Shown piece by piece: positions 46,253-55,504 of a DNA stretch of 57,866 nt. Position 1 is the stretch's first letter. Each line of letters starts with the position of its first letter. The notes beneath the pieces are model-generated. The model was not told the DNA's origin. It searched no databases and saw only the letters and a list, made by a program, of their open reading frames with translations. The position numbers and the translations under genes were made by a program. The DNA lies in contig NZ_BMVP01000025.1 of assembly GCF_014650775.1 (NCBI RefSeq), positions 1 to 57,866 on the forward strand. The letters are read 5' to 3'. This stretch comes from Streptomyces cirratus (lineage in GTDB: Bacteria > Actinomycetota > Actinomycetes > Streptomycetales > Streptomycetaceae).

Positions 46253-46500
46253 GAAGGAGGCTTTCCGTCCGGTGAAGGGGCAACGCGAAGGACCCGACAC
46301 GTGAACGGGCCGGGGGCTCCCAGCGTACGACGCGGGACCGACACCCGCGCGAGGGATTGCCGCCGCGGCGGTCCCGTCCGGCTCCGCGCTGCCGCCGCGC
46401 CCCTACGATGTCCCGGAACCACCGACCGAACGTGCCGCGTCGCCCCGCCGCAAGGGATCACCCCCCGCCCGACCCCGACCGGCAGAGGGAGCACCACCGC

Positions 46501-47901
46501 GTGACGACTGACGCCATAGCCGGGCCCGCCGCCGTCGCCCGGGACGCGGCGGGCCGGCACCCGCGACGCGCCGAGCCGTACGCACTGGCCGCCCTGCTGT
46601 TCTGCGCGTACGCCGCGCTCTCCCTCTCCCGCCACCGGAGGATGGAGGCCACCTCCTGGGACCTGGGCATCTTCGAGCAGGCGGTCAGGGCGTACGCACA
46701 CCTCCAGGCGCCCGTCGTCGACCTCAAGGGCCCCGGCGCCAACATCCTCGGCGACCATTTCAGCCCCGTCATCGCGCTGCTCGCTCCCCTCTACCGGGTC
46801 TTCCCCGGGCCCGCCACGCTGCTCCTCGCGCAGGCCGCCCTGTTCGCCGTCTCCGCGGTACCCGTCACCCGCGCCGCGACCCGTGCGCTCGGCCGGGCCC
46901 AGGGCCTGTGCGTCGGCGCCGCGTACGGGCTGAGCTGGGGCGTCCAGAGGGCCGTCGACTTCGAGTTCCACGAGGTCTGCTTCGCCGTGCCGCTGCTCGC
47001 CTTCGCGCTGGAGGCGCTGCTCGCCGGCCGCCCGAGGGCCGCGCTGCTGTGGGGGCTGCCCCTGCTCCTCGTCAAGGAGGACCTCGGCCTCACCCTCGCC
47101 GCTCTGGCGCTGCTCGTCGCCCGGCGGGCCCGGCGCACCGACCGGCGGGCCGCCCTGGCCGCCGCCCTGACCGCCGTCCTCGGCGTGCTGGCGGCCGTCC
47201 TCGTGTTCACCGTCGTGATACCGGCCTTCGGCAGCGGCTACGCCTACTGGGAGAAGGTCGGGGGCGTCTCGCCGACCGCCGGGCTCGCCACCAAGCTGGG
47301 CACGCTCGCCTGGGTGCTGGTCCCCACCACCGGGCTGCTGGCGCTGCGCTCCCCGCTGCTGCTGGTGGCGCTGCCCACCCTCGGCTGGCGGTTCCTGTCC
47401 GGCGACGACCACTACTGGTCCACCGACTGGCACTACAGCGCCGTCCTCATGCCGGTCACCGCGCTCGCCCTGACCGACGCCCTCGGTCCGGCCCGGCGCG
47501 CCGCCCGGCCGTGGTTGCGCGCCTACGCCGTCCAGCTGCCCGGGGCCCTCCTGGCGGCCGGCCTCGCCCTCAGCGCCACGACCCTTCCCCTGGAACGGCT
47601 GGGGCACCGTTCCACGTACACCACTCCGGCCCGCGTCACCGAGGCCGACCGGCTCCTCGCCCGGATCCCGGACGGGGCCAGCGTCGAGGCCGACACCCCG
47701 CCGCTGTCCCGGCTGACCTCGCGCTGCCGCGTCTACTGGATCGGCTCCGCCCCGGGCGTGCTCCCGGCCTTCGTCGCCTTCGACACCTCCTCCGGCTGGG
47801 CCGGTGACGACCCGGTCGCCTACGCCCGCCACCTGCATCCCGGCGCCCGGTTCGGGGTGCTCGGCGAGGCCGGCGGGGTCATCGTCCTCCAGCGGCTGTG
47901 A
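46501..47901 (+). CDS. DUF2079 membrane protein
   Basis: A 466-residue integral membrane protein of the DUF2079 family, related to GT-C polyprenyl-sugar glycosyltransferases. The signature loop after the first helix is SWDLGIFEQAVRAYA, followed by DHFSPVIALLAPLYR, with acidic residues in the places GT-C enzymes use. Others are VDFEFHEVCFAVPLLAF, LLLVKEDLGLTLAALAL and YWSTDWHYSAVLMPVTAL. About nine to ten hydrophobic helices are visible. A short extracytoplasmic C-terminal domain ends FGVLGEAGGVIVLQRL. GTG 46501 is the first good start in frame. It diverges from mfd; no partner gene is adjacent. The sugar and acceptor are unknown. Confidence 0.85.
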   Translation: MTTDAIAGPAAVARDAAGRHPRRAEPYALAALLFCAYAALSLSRHRRMEATSWDLGIFEQAVRAYAHLQAPVVDLKGPGANILGDHFSPVIALLAPLYRVFPGPATLLLAQAALFAVSAVPVTRAATRALGRAQGLCVGAAYGLSWGVQRAVDFEFHEVCFAVPLLAFALEALLAGRPRAALLWGLPLLLVKEDLGLTLAALALLVARRARRTDRRAALAAALTAVLGVLAAVLVFTVVIPAFGSGYAYWEKVGGVSPTAGLATKLGTLAWVLVPTTGLLALRSPLLLVALPTLGWRFLSGDDHYWSTDWHYSAVLMPVTALALTDALGPARRAARPWLRAYAVQLPGALLAAGLALSATTLPLERLGHRSTYTTPARVTEADRLLARIPDGASVEADTPPLSRLTSRCRVYWIGSAPGVLPAFVAFDTSSGWAGDDPVAYARHLHPGARFGVLGEAGGVIVLQRL

Positions 47902-47924
47902 CGCGGACCCCGGACGGGACACGG

Positions 47925-47968
47925 CACCGGCCCCGGCCACGCCCTCGCGGGCGGGACCGGGGCCGGTG
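47925..47968. terminator. hairpin between convergent DUF2079 and patatin genes
   Basis: CACCGGCCCCGG (47925-47936) pairs with CCGGGGCCGGTG (47957-47968). It lies 23 nt after one stop and 55 nt before the other gene's 3' end, so it probably serves both. Confidence 0.75.
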
Positions 47969-48022
47969 TACCCCCGTGGCGAACGCCTCCCGTACCAGCC
48001 CCGCCAGGGGGTGCCGTCGCGG

Positions 48023-48889
48023 TCAGTGACCGAAGGAGTCGGCCAGCTGCTCCCGCGCGGCAGCGGCTTGCAGCTGCCCCGCCCGGAACGCGGGCACCCA
48101 CGCCGACGGGTCCGACGGGTCCGTGGCGAGCGCCGCCGCCGATGCCTCGTCCGGGAACAGCGACACCACCGTCTGCGCGCCCGGCGCGGCCGACGCTTCC
48201 TGCCCGGGAGCCTGACGCGCCATCGGCTCCACGACGACCACCGTGCGCGCACCGGCCGCGAGGTCCACGTTGGTGCCGGCCCGCAGCGCGCCGTCGATGT
48301 AGTGGCGCCCGGCGATCGAGACGGGAGGCGCCGCGCCCGGGAAAGCGCTGGAGGCCGCGACAGCAGTCGCCAGCGGGACGCCGCTGTCGCGATCCCAGAC
48401 CACCGGCTCGCCGCCTTCCGCCTCCACGGCAGGTATGAGCAGGCGGCGTTCAGCCGGCCAGGCGTCCGTACCGACGAGCCGGCGTCGCACCGCGACCAAG
48501 GCCTGCTCGGCATCCGGATCGGCCGCGTCGAGGGCGAGCCGCCCGACCCGCCGGCGGGCCTCCTCCGGCGGCAGGCCGGCCCCGAGGACCGCGAAGACCT
48601 CACCCATGCGCTGCGGATCGGCCTGCGGCGGCCGGGGACCGTCGCCGCCGCTGCCGGCGGGGTCGGCGAAGTGCGCGAGGTCCTGGCCGGTGGCCAGCGC
48701 GGCGCCCACGATCGCGCCGGCCGAGGTGCCGACGACCAGGTCCGCCGCGCCCAGGTCGACTCCCAGGCCGCGCAGGCCGTGGGCGAGTCCGCCCATCCAG
48801 GCGGTACCAACGGGCCCGCCCGGGCCGAGCACGAGCACGCTGTCCGGTGAATGCACCGTTCCCCCATCCGATGTCGTGGCGATCTCCAC
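48023..48889 (-). CDS. patatin-like phospholipase
   Basis: A 288-residue serine lipase of the patatin family, which cleaves acyl chains from phospholipids. The oxyanion motif is LGPGGPVGTAW (22-31), the nucleophile elbow is GTSAG (54-58, Ser56), and the catalytic dyad Asp is D199 in YIDGAL. ATG 48889 opens the frame; the first ~15 residues are polar and there is no signal peptide, so it is probably cytoplasmic or membrane-peripheral. A transposase scar lies directly upstream, between this gene and the ABC permease, so its promoter region may have been rebuilt. Confidence 0.9.
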   Translation of the reverse strand: MEIATTSDGGTVHSPDSVLVLGPGGPVGTAWMGGLAHGLRGLGVDLGAADLVVGTSAGAIVGAALATGQDLAHFADPAGSGGDGPRPPQADPQRMGEVFAVLGAGLPPEEARRRVGRLALDAADPDAEQALVAVRRRLVGTDAWPAERRLLIPAVEAEGGEPVVWDRDSGVPLATAVAASSAFPGAAPPVSIAGRHYIDGALRAGTNVDLAAGARTVVVVEPMARQAPGQEASAAPGAQTVVSLFPDEASAAALATDPSDPSAWVPAFRAGQLQAAAAREQLADSFGH

Positions 48890-48894
48890 CCGGA

Positions 48895-48984
48895 AATGAA
48901 CGAGTTGAAGGGATTGCCTGCGAGTACGAAGCCGGAGCGCACCTGTTCGAGCCGCTGCGGCAGACCATCGAGTCGATCAACCAG
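48895..48984 (+). pseudogene. transposase C-terminal remnant
   Basis: One + frame reads NERVEGIACEYEAGAHLFEP, then LRQTIESINQ. That resembles the end of Streptomyces IS4/IS5-type transposases (PLRQ.IESVN.T.KGQ). About 30 codons survive, with no start, catalytic residues or inverted repeats visible. It is a scar of an old insertion between the patatin gene and the ABC permease. Confidence 0.6.
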
Positions 48985-49018
48985 TGCCAACGGCCATGTC
49001 GCGCTCCCCGTCGAACAT

Positions 49019-51595
49019 CTAGTCGGTGGCGATCGCGTTCAGTACGTTCATCCGCCCCGCCCGGAACGCCGGGACCAGTGCGGCGAACAGGCCCACCAGG
49101 GCCGAGCCGGCGAACACCCCGAGGATCGTCGGCCAGGGGATCTCCAGCACCTTCAACCCTTCGAGGGCCAGCAGCCGCTGCGCAGTCGCGCCCCAGCCCA
49201 TGCCGAGGCCGAGCCCGAGGAGCGCTCCGTACAGGGCGATGACCACCGACTCCAGGCGGATCATGCGGCGCAGCTGACGGCGGGAGAGACCGATGGCGCG
49301 CATCAGACCGATCTCCCGGGTCCGCTCGACCACCGAGAGCGCCAGGGTGTTCACGACGCCCAGCACCGCGACGATGATGGCGAGGGCGAGCAGCCCGTAG
49401 ACGATGTTCAGCAGCTGTCCGACCTGGTCACGCAGGACCTGCTTGTAGTCGGCCTGGTTGAGCACCTTGTACTGCGGGTACTGCGCCAGCGCGGCCTTGA
49501 CCCCCTCGTACGCGTTGTCCGCCTGGCCGGACTTGGCCGTGGCCAGCAGCATGAAGGGGCGCGGCAGCCGGTCGGCCGGGAGGTTCGCCTCCGCGACGGC
49601 GGTGCTGATGTACTTCATCCCCTTGTCGAGGTTGCCCTCGTCGCTGGTGATCGCCGCGATCCTCAGCTTGGCCGTCTTGCCTCCGTTGAAGGCGACCGTC
49701 AGCTCGTCGCCGAGCCTCAGGTGGTGCTCGGCGGCGTAGAGGGAGCCGACCGACATGGCGTTCGGCCCGTACGCGGCCGCGTGCTCGCCGGCCGTCATCG
49801 TGCGCCGGATGTCCTTGGCGTACGTGGGGTCCGTCGCGCCCAGGCCGTCGTCGGCGCTCGACCCGTCGGGCGCGGTGATCTTCACCGGGATCTCGCGGTA
49901 CGCGGTGACGTGGTCCAGGTTCGCGGCGGCCCGCATCGCCTGTTCGGCCTGCGGCACGACCGGCTGCCCGGAAGGGGAGTTGATGATGTAGTCCGCGCCG
50001 ACCGACTTGTCGAGCTCGGCGGTCGCGGAGGCCACCATCGAGGACCCGACCACCGACAGGCAGGCGACCAGCGCCAGGCCGATCATCAGCGCGGCGGCGG
50101 TGGCACCGGTGCGGCGCGGGTTGCGCAGCGCGTTGCGTTCGGCGAGCCGGCCGACGGAGCCGAAGGGCCGCAGCACCGGCGCGGACAGCACCCGTACGAC
50201 GATCCCGGCGAGGAAGGGGCCGATCACGATGAACCCGATGAGGGTCATCACGACGCCCAGCCCGAGCCACATCGAGCCCTGGGTGGCCTTGTCGGCGGCC
50301 GAGGCGAGGTAGAGCGCGGCGCCGCCGAGCCCGGTCAGTACCAGGCCGAAGGCGGCCCGGATCCGGCCGGCCCGCTTGTCGCCGGGGGTGCCGGCCTCGC
50401 GCAGCGCGGCCATCGGCGAGACCTTCCCGGCGCGGCGGCCGGGGATGTAGGCGGAGACGACGGTGACGAGGATGCCGAGGAAGAGGCCGACGGCCGGGGT
50501 GGTCCAGGCGACGGTCAGGTCGTCGGTGGACAGGTCCATGCCCATCTGGCCCATGAGCTTCATCAGGCCGACGGCCAGGCCCACCCCGGCTCCGACGCCG
50601 AGGACCGAGCCGACGACGCCGAGCAGGAAGGCCTCGACGAGGACGGAGCGGTTGATCTGCTTGCGGTCGGCGCCGATGGCACGCATCAGGCCGATCTCGC
50701 GGGTCCGCTGGGCGACCAGCATCGAGAAGGTGTTGAAGATGAGGAAGATGCCGACCAGGAAGGCGATCAGGGCGAAGCCGAGCATCGCGTACTTCATCAC
50801 GTTGAGGAACGAGCCGACGCTCTTGCGGTTGGCGTCGGCGGCTTCCTTCGCGGTCTGCAGCTTGTACGTGTCCGCGCCGACGGCCTTCGCGATGTTCTGC
50901 TTGAGCTGCTCGTCGCCGATCCCGTCCTTGGCGGTGACGTTGACGTGCGTGAAGGCGCCGGGGGCGCCGAGCAGCAGCTGCTGGGCGGTGGCGGTGTCGA
51001 AGTAGACGACGGTGGCACCCGGGTTGGTCACCGTGAAGGAGGCGATGCCGCTGATCTTGGCCCGGTTGTCGCCGGTGACGGCGATCGTGCGGATGTCGTC
51101 CCCGAGCGCGAGGTGGTGCTTCTTCGCGGTGTCGGCGTCGATCATCACCTCGGTCGGGCCGCGCGGGGCCCGACCGGAGGTGATCTTCATGGACTTGAGT
51201 TCGTTCTCGGTCCAGTTGCCCGCGAGGGTCGGGGCGCCGCCGTCCGAACCGAGGTTCTCGTTCTTGGCGCCCACGACGGTGACCGCCGCCGAGATCACGC
51301 CGCCCTCGGCGGACTTGACGCCTTCGATCTTCGAGACGCGCTCGACGACGGGGCCGGCGAGCACCTCGGGCTTGCCGCTGTCACCGGGCGCCTTGCCGGC
51401 GTCGGGCTGCTTCGGGCTGACCGTGACATCGGAACTGGTGACCGCGAACAGCTTGTCGAAGGTGGTGTTCATGGTGTCCGTGAACACCAGCGTGCCGCAG
51501 ACGAACGCGACGGAGAGCAGTACGGCGATGGCGGAGAGGGCCATGCGCCCCTTGTGCGCGACGAAGTTGCGCCGCGCGGTCTTCATGACGGTCAC
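49019..51595 (-). CDS. FtsX/MacB-family ABC transporter permease (paralogue)
   Basis: An 858-residue permease with the same two-unit design as the gene at 20931-23483. It has an N-terminal helix MALSAIAVLLSVAFVCGTLVF, an extracytoplasmic domain, a first FtsX domain (FLVGIFLIFNTFSMLVAQRT, then REIGLMRAIGADRKQI), a central NPRRTGATAAALMIGLAL helix, a second extracytoplasmic domain and a final FtsX domain (RTREIGLMRAIGLSRRQL). It starts at GTG 51595, which overlaps the ATPase stop by 4 bp, so the two are translationally coupled. Stop at 49019-49021. The extracytoplasmic domains differ from the other copy, so substrates may differ. Confidence 0.92.
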   Translation of the reverse strand: MTVMKTARRNFVAHKGRMALSAIAVLLSVAFVCGTLVFTDTMNTTFDKLFAVTSSDVTVSPKQPDAGKAPGDSGKPEVLAGPVVERVSKIEGVKSAEGGVISAAVTVVGAKNENLGSDGGAPTLAGNWTENELKSMKITSGRAPRGPTEVMIDADTAKKHHLALGDDIRTIAVTGDNRAKISGIASFTVTNPGATVVYFDTATAQQLLLGAPGAFTHVNVTAKDGIGDEQLKQNIAKAVGADTYKLQTAKEAADANRKSVGSFLNVMKYAMLGFALIAFLVGIFLIFNTFSMLVAQRTREIGLMRAIGADRKQINRSVLVEAFLLGVVGSVLGVGAGVGLAVGLMKLMGQMGMDLSTDDLTVAWTTPAVGLFLGILVTVVSAYIPGRRAGKVSPMAALREAGTPGDKRAGRIRAAFGLVLTGLGGAALYLASAADKATQGSMWLGLGVVMTLIGFIVIGPFLAGIVVRVLSAPVLRPFGSVGRLAERNALRNPRRTGATAAALMIGLALVACLSVVGSSMVASATAELDKSVGADYIINSPSGQPVVPQAEQAMRAAANLDHVTAYREIPVKITAPDGSSADDGLGATDPTYAKDIRRTMTAGEHAAAYGPNAMSVGSLYAAEHHLRLGDELTVAFNGGKTAKLRIAAITSDEGNLDKGMKYISTAVAEANLPADRLPRPFMLLATAKSGQADNAYEGVKAALAQYPQYKVLNQADYKQVLRDQVGQLLNIVYGLLALAIIVAVLGVVNTLALSVVERTREIGLMRAIGLSRRQLRRMIRLESVVIALYGALLGLGLGMGWGATAQRLLALEGLKVLEIPWPTILGVFAGSALVGLFAALVPAFRAGRMNVLNAIATD

Positions 51596-52380
51596 GAGGT
51601 CCGCCCGCGCGCGTCGAAGTCCTTCATCCGGTCCAGCACCTGGTCGGCGCTCGGGTTCGCCATCTCGTCCACGATGCGGCCGTCGGCGAGGAAGATGACG
51701 CGGTCCGCGTAGGAGGCGGCGACCGGGTCGTGGGTGACCATCACCATGGTCTGGCCCAGCTCGTCCACCGACTGCCGCAGGAAGCCGAGGACTTCGGCCC
51801 CGGCGCGGGAGTCGAGGTTGCCGGTGGGTTCGTCACCGAAGATGATCTGCGGGCGGGAGGCGAGGGCGCGGGCCACCGCCACGCGCTGCTGCTGGCCGCC
51901 CGACAGCTCGGTCGGCCGGTGCTTGAGGCGGCCCGCGAGGCCCACGGTCTCCACCACCCGCGCCAGCCACTGGGCGTCGGGCTTGCGGCCGGCGATGTCC
52001 ATGGGGAGCGTGATGTTCTCCAGGGCGTTCAGCGTCGGCAGGAGGTTGAACGCCTGGAAGATGAAGCCGATCTTGTCGCGGCGCAGTTGCGTGAGCTTCT
52101 TGTCCTTGAGGCCGGTGATCTCCGTGTCGTCCAGGTGGATGTGGCCGCTGGTCACCGTGTCCAGGCCGGCCAGGCAGTGCATCAAGGTGGACTTGCCGGA
52201 GCCGGAGGGGCCCATGATCGCGGTGAACCGGCCGCGGTGGATGTCCACGTCGACGCGGTCGAGGGCGACGACGCGGGTCTCGCCCGAGCCGTACGCCTTG
52301 ACGACCTCGCGTGCCCGGGCCGCGACGGCGGGATGCCCCCCAGTGCCCCCCTGCCTGGTTTCGGTCATGGCCGTTGTCAC
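51592..52380 (-). CDS. ABC transporter ATP-binding protein, LolD/MacB type (paralogue)
   Basis: A 262-residue ABC ATPase closely similar to that at 20108-20878. Walker A GPSGSGKST, Q-loop IGFIFQAFNLLPTL, signature LSGGQQQRVAVARAL, Walker B IIFGDEPTGNLD and H-loop MVTHDP are the same, and both end in DARGRTS/DAKGRTS. GTG 52380 (VTTAMTETRQ) is chosen for GGGGAAG upstream; a longer frame to 52575 is less supported. It couples by a 4-bp overlap to the permease gene. A palindrome-containing 315-bp region separates it from the divergent MFS gene. Confidence 0.92.
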   Translation of the reverse strand: MTTAMTETRQGGTGGHPAVAARAREVVKAYGSGETRVVALDRVDVDIHRGRFTAIMGPSGSGKSTLMHCLAGLDTVTSGHIHLDDTEITGLKDKKLTQLRRDKIGFIFQAFNLLPTLNALENITLPMDIAGRKPDAQWLARVVETVGLAGRLKHRPTELSGGQQQRVAVARALASRPQIIFGDEPTGNLDSRAGAEVLGFLRQSVDELGQTMVMVTHDPVAASYADRVIFLADGRIVDEMANPSADQVLDRMKDFDARGRTS

Positions 52381-52695
52381 GGTGCTTCCCCTCGTCGGTG
52401 GTCGGCGCAGCTCGCCGGCCCAAGTCTGTTGAGCGGGGGTGCGCTGCGCACTGGTGCCCATCGCCGTGTCCGTACGGGGGTTACCCCCACCCCCACCGGC
52501 CCGCTCATATGACTCAGTTAAGGACCTGCCGGAGACCGGCACCTCCTCCGTGGGGACGAAAGACCCCTCGCCCATGCTGCGGAGGAACCCCTAGGGGTTT
52601 TCATCCTTCGGGACGGCGGGCCTCGGGGATACCGCCGGCGCGCGCCCGGTGAGAGGGTGTTCCCCGCACGCGTGTGCACGGTGGAGGGGACTTCT
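52381..52695. promoter_or_regulatory. divergent promoter region with a 14-bp palindrome
   Basis: This 315-bp space lies between the minus-strand ABC ATPase and the plus-strand MFS gene. It contains the perfect palindrome AACCCCTAGGGGTT (52586-52599) and a GGGGGTTACCCCC element (52476-52488). Either could be a site for a dimeric repressor controlling one or both transporters. No gene is seen here. Confidence 0.45.
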
Positions 52696-54462
52696 GTGGG
52701 CATGGGGGAGAGCGCGGAGGGCCGCCCTGGGGAGGGCGTGCGACACCGCACCGGACGAAACGTTTCAGCCAACGCGGAGCAAGTCGGCGGCACCGGGGAA
52801 GCGACCAGCGCCGCCGGGCCCGGGGAGCCGGCGAGACCCGGGGAGGCCGGGCAGGCGGCCGGAGCCGCCGACTCCGGGGAGCCGGCGAGACCCCGGAACG
52901 CCGGACAGGCGGGCGGAGCCGGGGAGTCGGGCGGAGCCGGGCGAACCGGGGCCCGGGGGGCGGACGCCGCGGCGGCCGGGCGGCCGAAGGGGGCCGTCGT
53001 CGCCGCGCTGATGCTGACCATGGGTCTCGTCGCCCTCGACGGCGCCATCGTCTCCACCGCCGTCCCCCAGATCGTCGGCGACCTCGGCGGCTTCTCCGTC
53101 TTCTCCTGGATCTTCGCCGGTTACGTACTCGCCGGCACCGTCACCCTGCCCGTGTACGGGAAACTCTCCGACACCTACGGCCGCAAACCCGTCCTGCTCA
53201 TCGGCATCACCCTGTTCCTCCTCGGCTCACTGCTGTGCGCCGCCGCCTGGAACATGGCCGCCCTGATCGCCTTCCGCATCCTCCAAGGCCTGGGCGGCGG
53301 CGCCCTCCAGGGCACGGTCCAGACCCTGGCCGCCGACCTCTACCCCCTCAAGGACCGCCCCCGCATCCAGTCCCGGATGACCGTCGTGTGGGCCACCTCT
53401 GCCGTCGGCGGCCCCGCGGTGGGCGGCGTCATCGCCACCTACGCCGACTGGCGCTGGATCTTCCTGCTCAACCTGCCGCTCGCCCTCACGGCGCTCGCCG
53501 TCATCGCCCGCCACCTCACCGAGCCCGTACGGTCGCCGGGGCGCCGGGGCCCCATCGACTGGGCGGGCGCGCTCGGCGTGTTCGCCTGCGGCGGGGTCGT
53601 GCTCTTCGCCCTCGTCCAAGGCGGCGTCGCCTGGCCCTGGCTCTCCGCCCCCTCCCTCGGGCTCCTGGCCACCGGCGCGCTGCTGGCCGCCCTGGTCGTC
53701 CGGGTCGAGCGCCGGGCCGAGGAACCGATCCTGCCCGGCTGGGTGTGGCGCCGGCGCACCATCGCCGCCGTCAACCTCGCCATGGCCGCCCTCGGCCTCC
53801 TCATGGCCGCCCCGCAGGTCTTCATGCCGACCTACGCACAGGCCGTACTCGGCCTCGGCGCCGTCAACGCCGGCCTGGTCGCCTCCGCCATGACCCTGAC
53901 CTGGCCCGTCTCCGCCGCCTTCGCCCAGCACGTCTACCGGCGCATCGGCTTCCGCGACACCGCCGCCACCGGGGTCGCCCTGGCCGCCGTGGTCCTGTTC
54001 TCCTTCACCCTGCTCCCCTATCCGGCCCGGCCCTGGCAGGCCGCGACGGTCATGCTGCTGCTCGGCGCCGCCCTCGGGCTCTTCCAACTCCCGCTGATCG
54101 CCGGGGTCCAGTCCACGGTGGTCTGGGCGGAAAGGGGAACCACGACGGCCTCCGTCCTGTTCTCCCGGCAGGTCGGCCAGAGCGTGGGAGCAGCACTCAT
54201 GGGGGCCGTCGCCAACGCCACCATCGCCGCCCGGCTGACGCGGGCCCCCGTTCCCGGACTGCCGGACCACCTGGACGACGTATCGAAGGCACTGGACCGG
54301 CCGGAACTCCTCCCGCGGGCCGCCGCCGACCACCTGCGGGCCGCCGTGAACGCCGCCGTGCACCACATCTTCCTCGGCGCGGCGGTGGCCGCCCTCGCCG
54401 CGCTGGTGATCCTGCTGACGGTGGCGCCCCGGAAGTTCCCCGTCCTGCCGGGCCAGGAGTAG
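52696..54462 (+). CDS. MFS drug exporter, DHA2/EmrB family
   Basis: A 588-residue proton-driven exporter with 14 predicted helices. Motif A is GKLSDTYGRKPVLLIG and the family block LDGAIVSTAVPQIVGDLGG starts at about residue 112. Motif C-like GPAVGGVIATYADWRWIFLLNLP follows helix 5. The end has RQVGQSVGAALMGAVANA. GTG 52696 is chosen for GGAGGGG 6 nt upstream; an earlier in-frame start at 52657 lacks it. The first ~95 residues are an unusual Gly/Ala/Glu/Arg-rich extension with two ~18-residue repeats (GEPARPGEAGQAAGAADS / GEPARPRNAGQAGGAGES). Substrate unknown; multidrug or antibiotic export is typical. Confidence 0.88.
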   Translation: MGMGESAEGRPGEGVRHRTGRNVSANAEQVGGTGEATSAAGPGEPARPGEAGQAAGAADSGEPARPRNAGQAGGAGESGGAGRTGARGADAAAAGRPKGAVVAALMLTMGLVALDGAIVSTAVPQIVGDLGGFSVFSWIFAGYVLAGTVTLPVYGKLSDTYGRKPVLLIGITLFLLGSLLCAAAWNMAALIAFRILQGLGGGALQGTVQTLAADLYPLKDRPRIQSRMTVVWATSAVGGPAVGGVIATYADWRWIFLLNLPLALTALAVIARHLTEPVRSPGRRGPIDWAGALGVFACGGVVLFALVQGGVAWPWLSAPSLGLLATGALLAALVVRVERRAEEPILPGWVWRRRTIAAVNLAMAALGLLMAAPQVFMPTYAQAVLGLGAVNAGLVASAMTLTWPVSAAFAQHVYRRIGFRDTAATGVALAAVVLFSFTLLPYPARPWQAATVMLLLGAALGLFQLPLIAGVQSTVVWAERGTTTASVLFSRQVGQSVGAALMGAVANATIAARLTRAPVPGLPDHLDDVSKALDRPELLPRAAADHLRAAVNAAVHHIFLGAAVAALAALVILLTVAPRKFPVLPGQE

Positions 54463-54544
54463 CCCCCGCGAGTTGTCATGCTCCGGGCGGCCGGGTATCT
54501 CTCTGGAGGGCGACCGCCGCCCGGCACCACCACACGGGGGACCC

Positions 54545-55504
54545 ATGACTTCCGCACTCCTCGCCCTGGCCTTACTCGCCGCCCTGGCCGGCCCGACCGC
54601 CCTGCGGCTCTACCACCACCCCGCCTTCATCACCGGCCGAGACGGCCGGCTCTCCACCTCCACCACCCTCGCCCTGGCCTGGACCGTCATCCTGGTCTGG
54701 CTGCTGCTCGCCTGCCTCGCCTACGGGCTGACGGCAGGCGGCGGAGTCACCTGGTTCCAGGGCGAACACGGCCCGCTGTCCAACCTGACGACGGTGTACC
54801 TGCCGCTGCTGGGCGGCCCCTACCTGGCACTGATCGGGGCGAAGACGGTCGTCGGGATGCGCGTGCAGAACGGCAGCCTCGCCAAACCGGCCGCCAAGCC
54901 GACGACCACGGGCCGGCGGCCGCTGCGGGAACTGATCGCGAACGACAGCGGGCGCACGGACCTGGTCGACTTGCAGTACGTGGCGCTGAGCGCGGTCACG
55001 ATGCTCTACGTCGTCCTCTTCTTCCTCACCGACGTGGGCGGCGGGCTGCCGCGCCTGCCCGGGGAGATCTGGGCCCTGACCGGAGCCCCGGCCGGCGCCT
55101 ACCTGGTCAACAAACTGGCCACCCGGGCCAACCCGGTGATCACGCGCGTCACCCTCGCGGACGGCATCCTCACCATCGAGGGCGGCGGCTTCGACGACGC
55201 CCGCGTGACGGTGGCCGACACCCCCGTCCCGGCCGTCCTCGACCCCGTGACCTGCGCCCTGACCACGCCCCTGCCCAACCCCCCGCAGGTCCCCTTCCCC
55301 GTGACGGTCACCTCCCACGGCCTGCGCAGCGACCCGTACATCTACACGACCCAACCCACCCCCACCGCCCCCGCCGCCATTCCAGGCGCACCGTCCAACC
55401 CCGCCGACGTCCCAGGCGCACCCTCCAACCCCGCCGACGTCCCAGGCGCACCCTCCAACCCCGCCGACGTCCCAGGCGCACCCTCCAGCCCTGCCGGCGT
55501 TTGA
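54545..55504 (+). CDS. membrane protein with TTA codon and C-terminal decapeptide repeats
   Basis: A 319-residue protein I do not recognise as a whole. Four hydrophobic segments are visible: ALLALALLAALAGPTAL, LAWTVILVWLLLACLAYGL, VYLPLLGGPYLALIGA and VALSAVTMLYVVLFFLTDVG. The region after ~195 (ITRVTLADGILTIEGGGFDD) resembles an IPT/TIG beta-sandwich. The end is four decapeptide repeats (PGAPSNPADV). Codon 10 is TTA (54572-54574), the rare leucine codon read only by the bldA tRNA, so translation should depend on bldA. ATG 54545 follows GGGGGAC. It is 82 bp after the MFS gene. The TGA stop lies inside an interspersed GC element. Confidence 0.7.
   Translation: MTSALLALALLAALAGPTALRLYHHPAFITGRDGRLSTSTTLALAWTVILVWLLLACLAYGLTAGGGVTWFQGEHGPLSNLTTVYLPLLGGPYLALIGAKTVVGMRVQNGSLAKPAAKPTTTGRRPLRELIANDSGRTDLVDLQYVALSAVTMLYVVLFFLTDVGGGLPRLPGEIWALTGAPAGAYLVNKLATRANPVITRVTLADGILTIEGGGFDDARVTVADTPVPAVLDPVTCALTTPLPNPPQVPFPVTVTSHGLRSDPYIYTTQPTPTAPAAIPGAPSNPADVPGAPSNPADVPGAPSNPADVPGAPSSPAGV

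Noticed and set aside
46253..48990. 913-residue minus-strand frame covering DUF2079 and patatin
   Set aside because: The patatin protein is in another minus frame with GTSAG and DGA motifs, and DUF2079 is on the plus strand. The long frame has no recognisable content.
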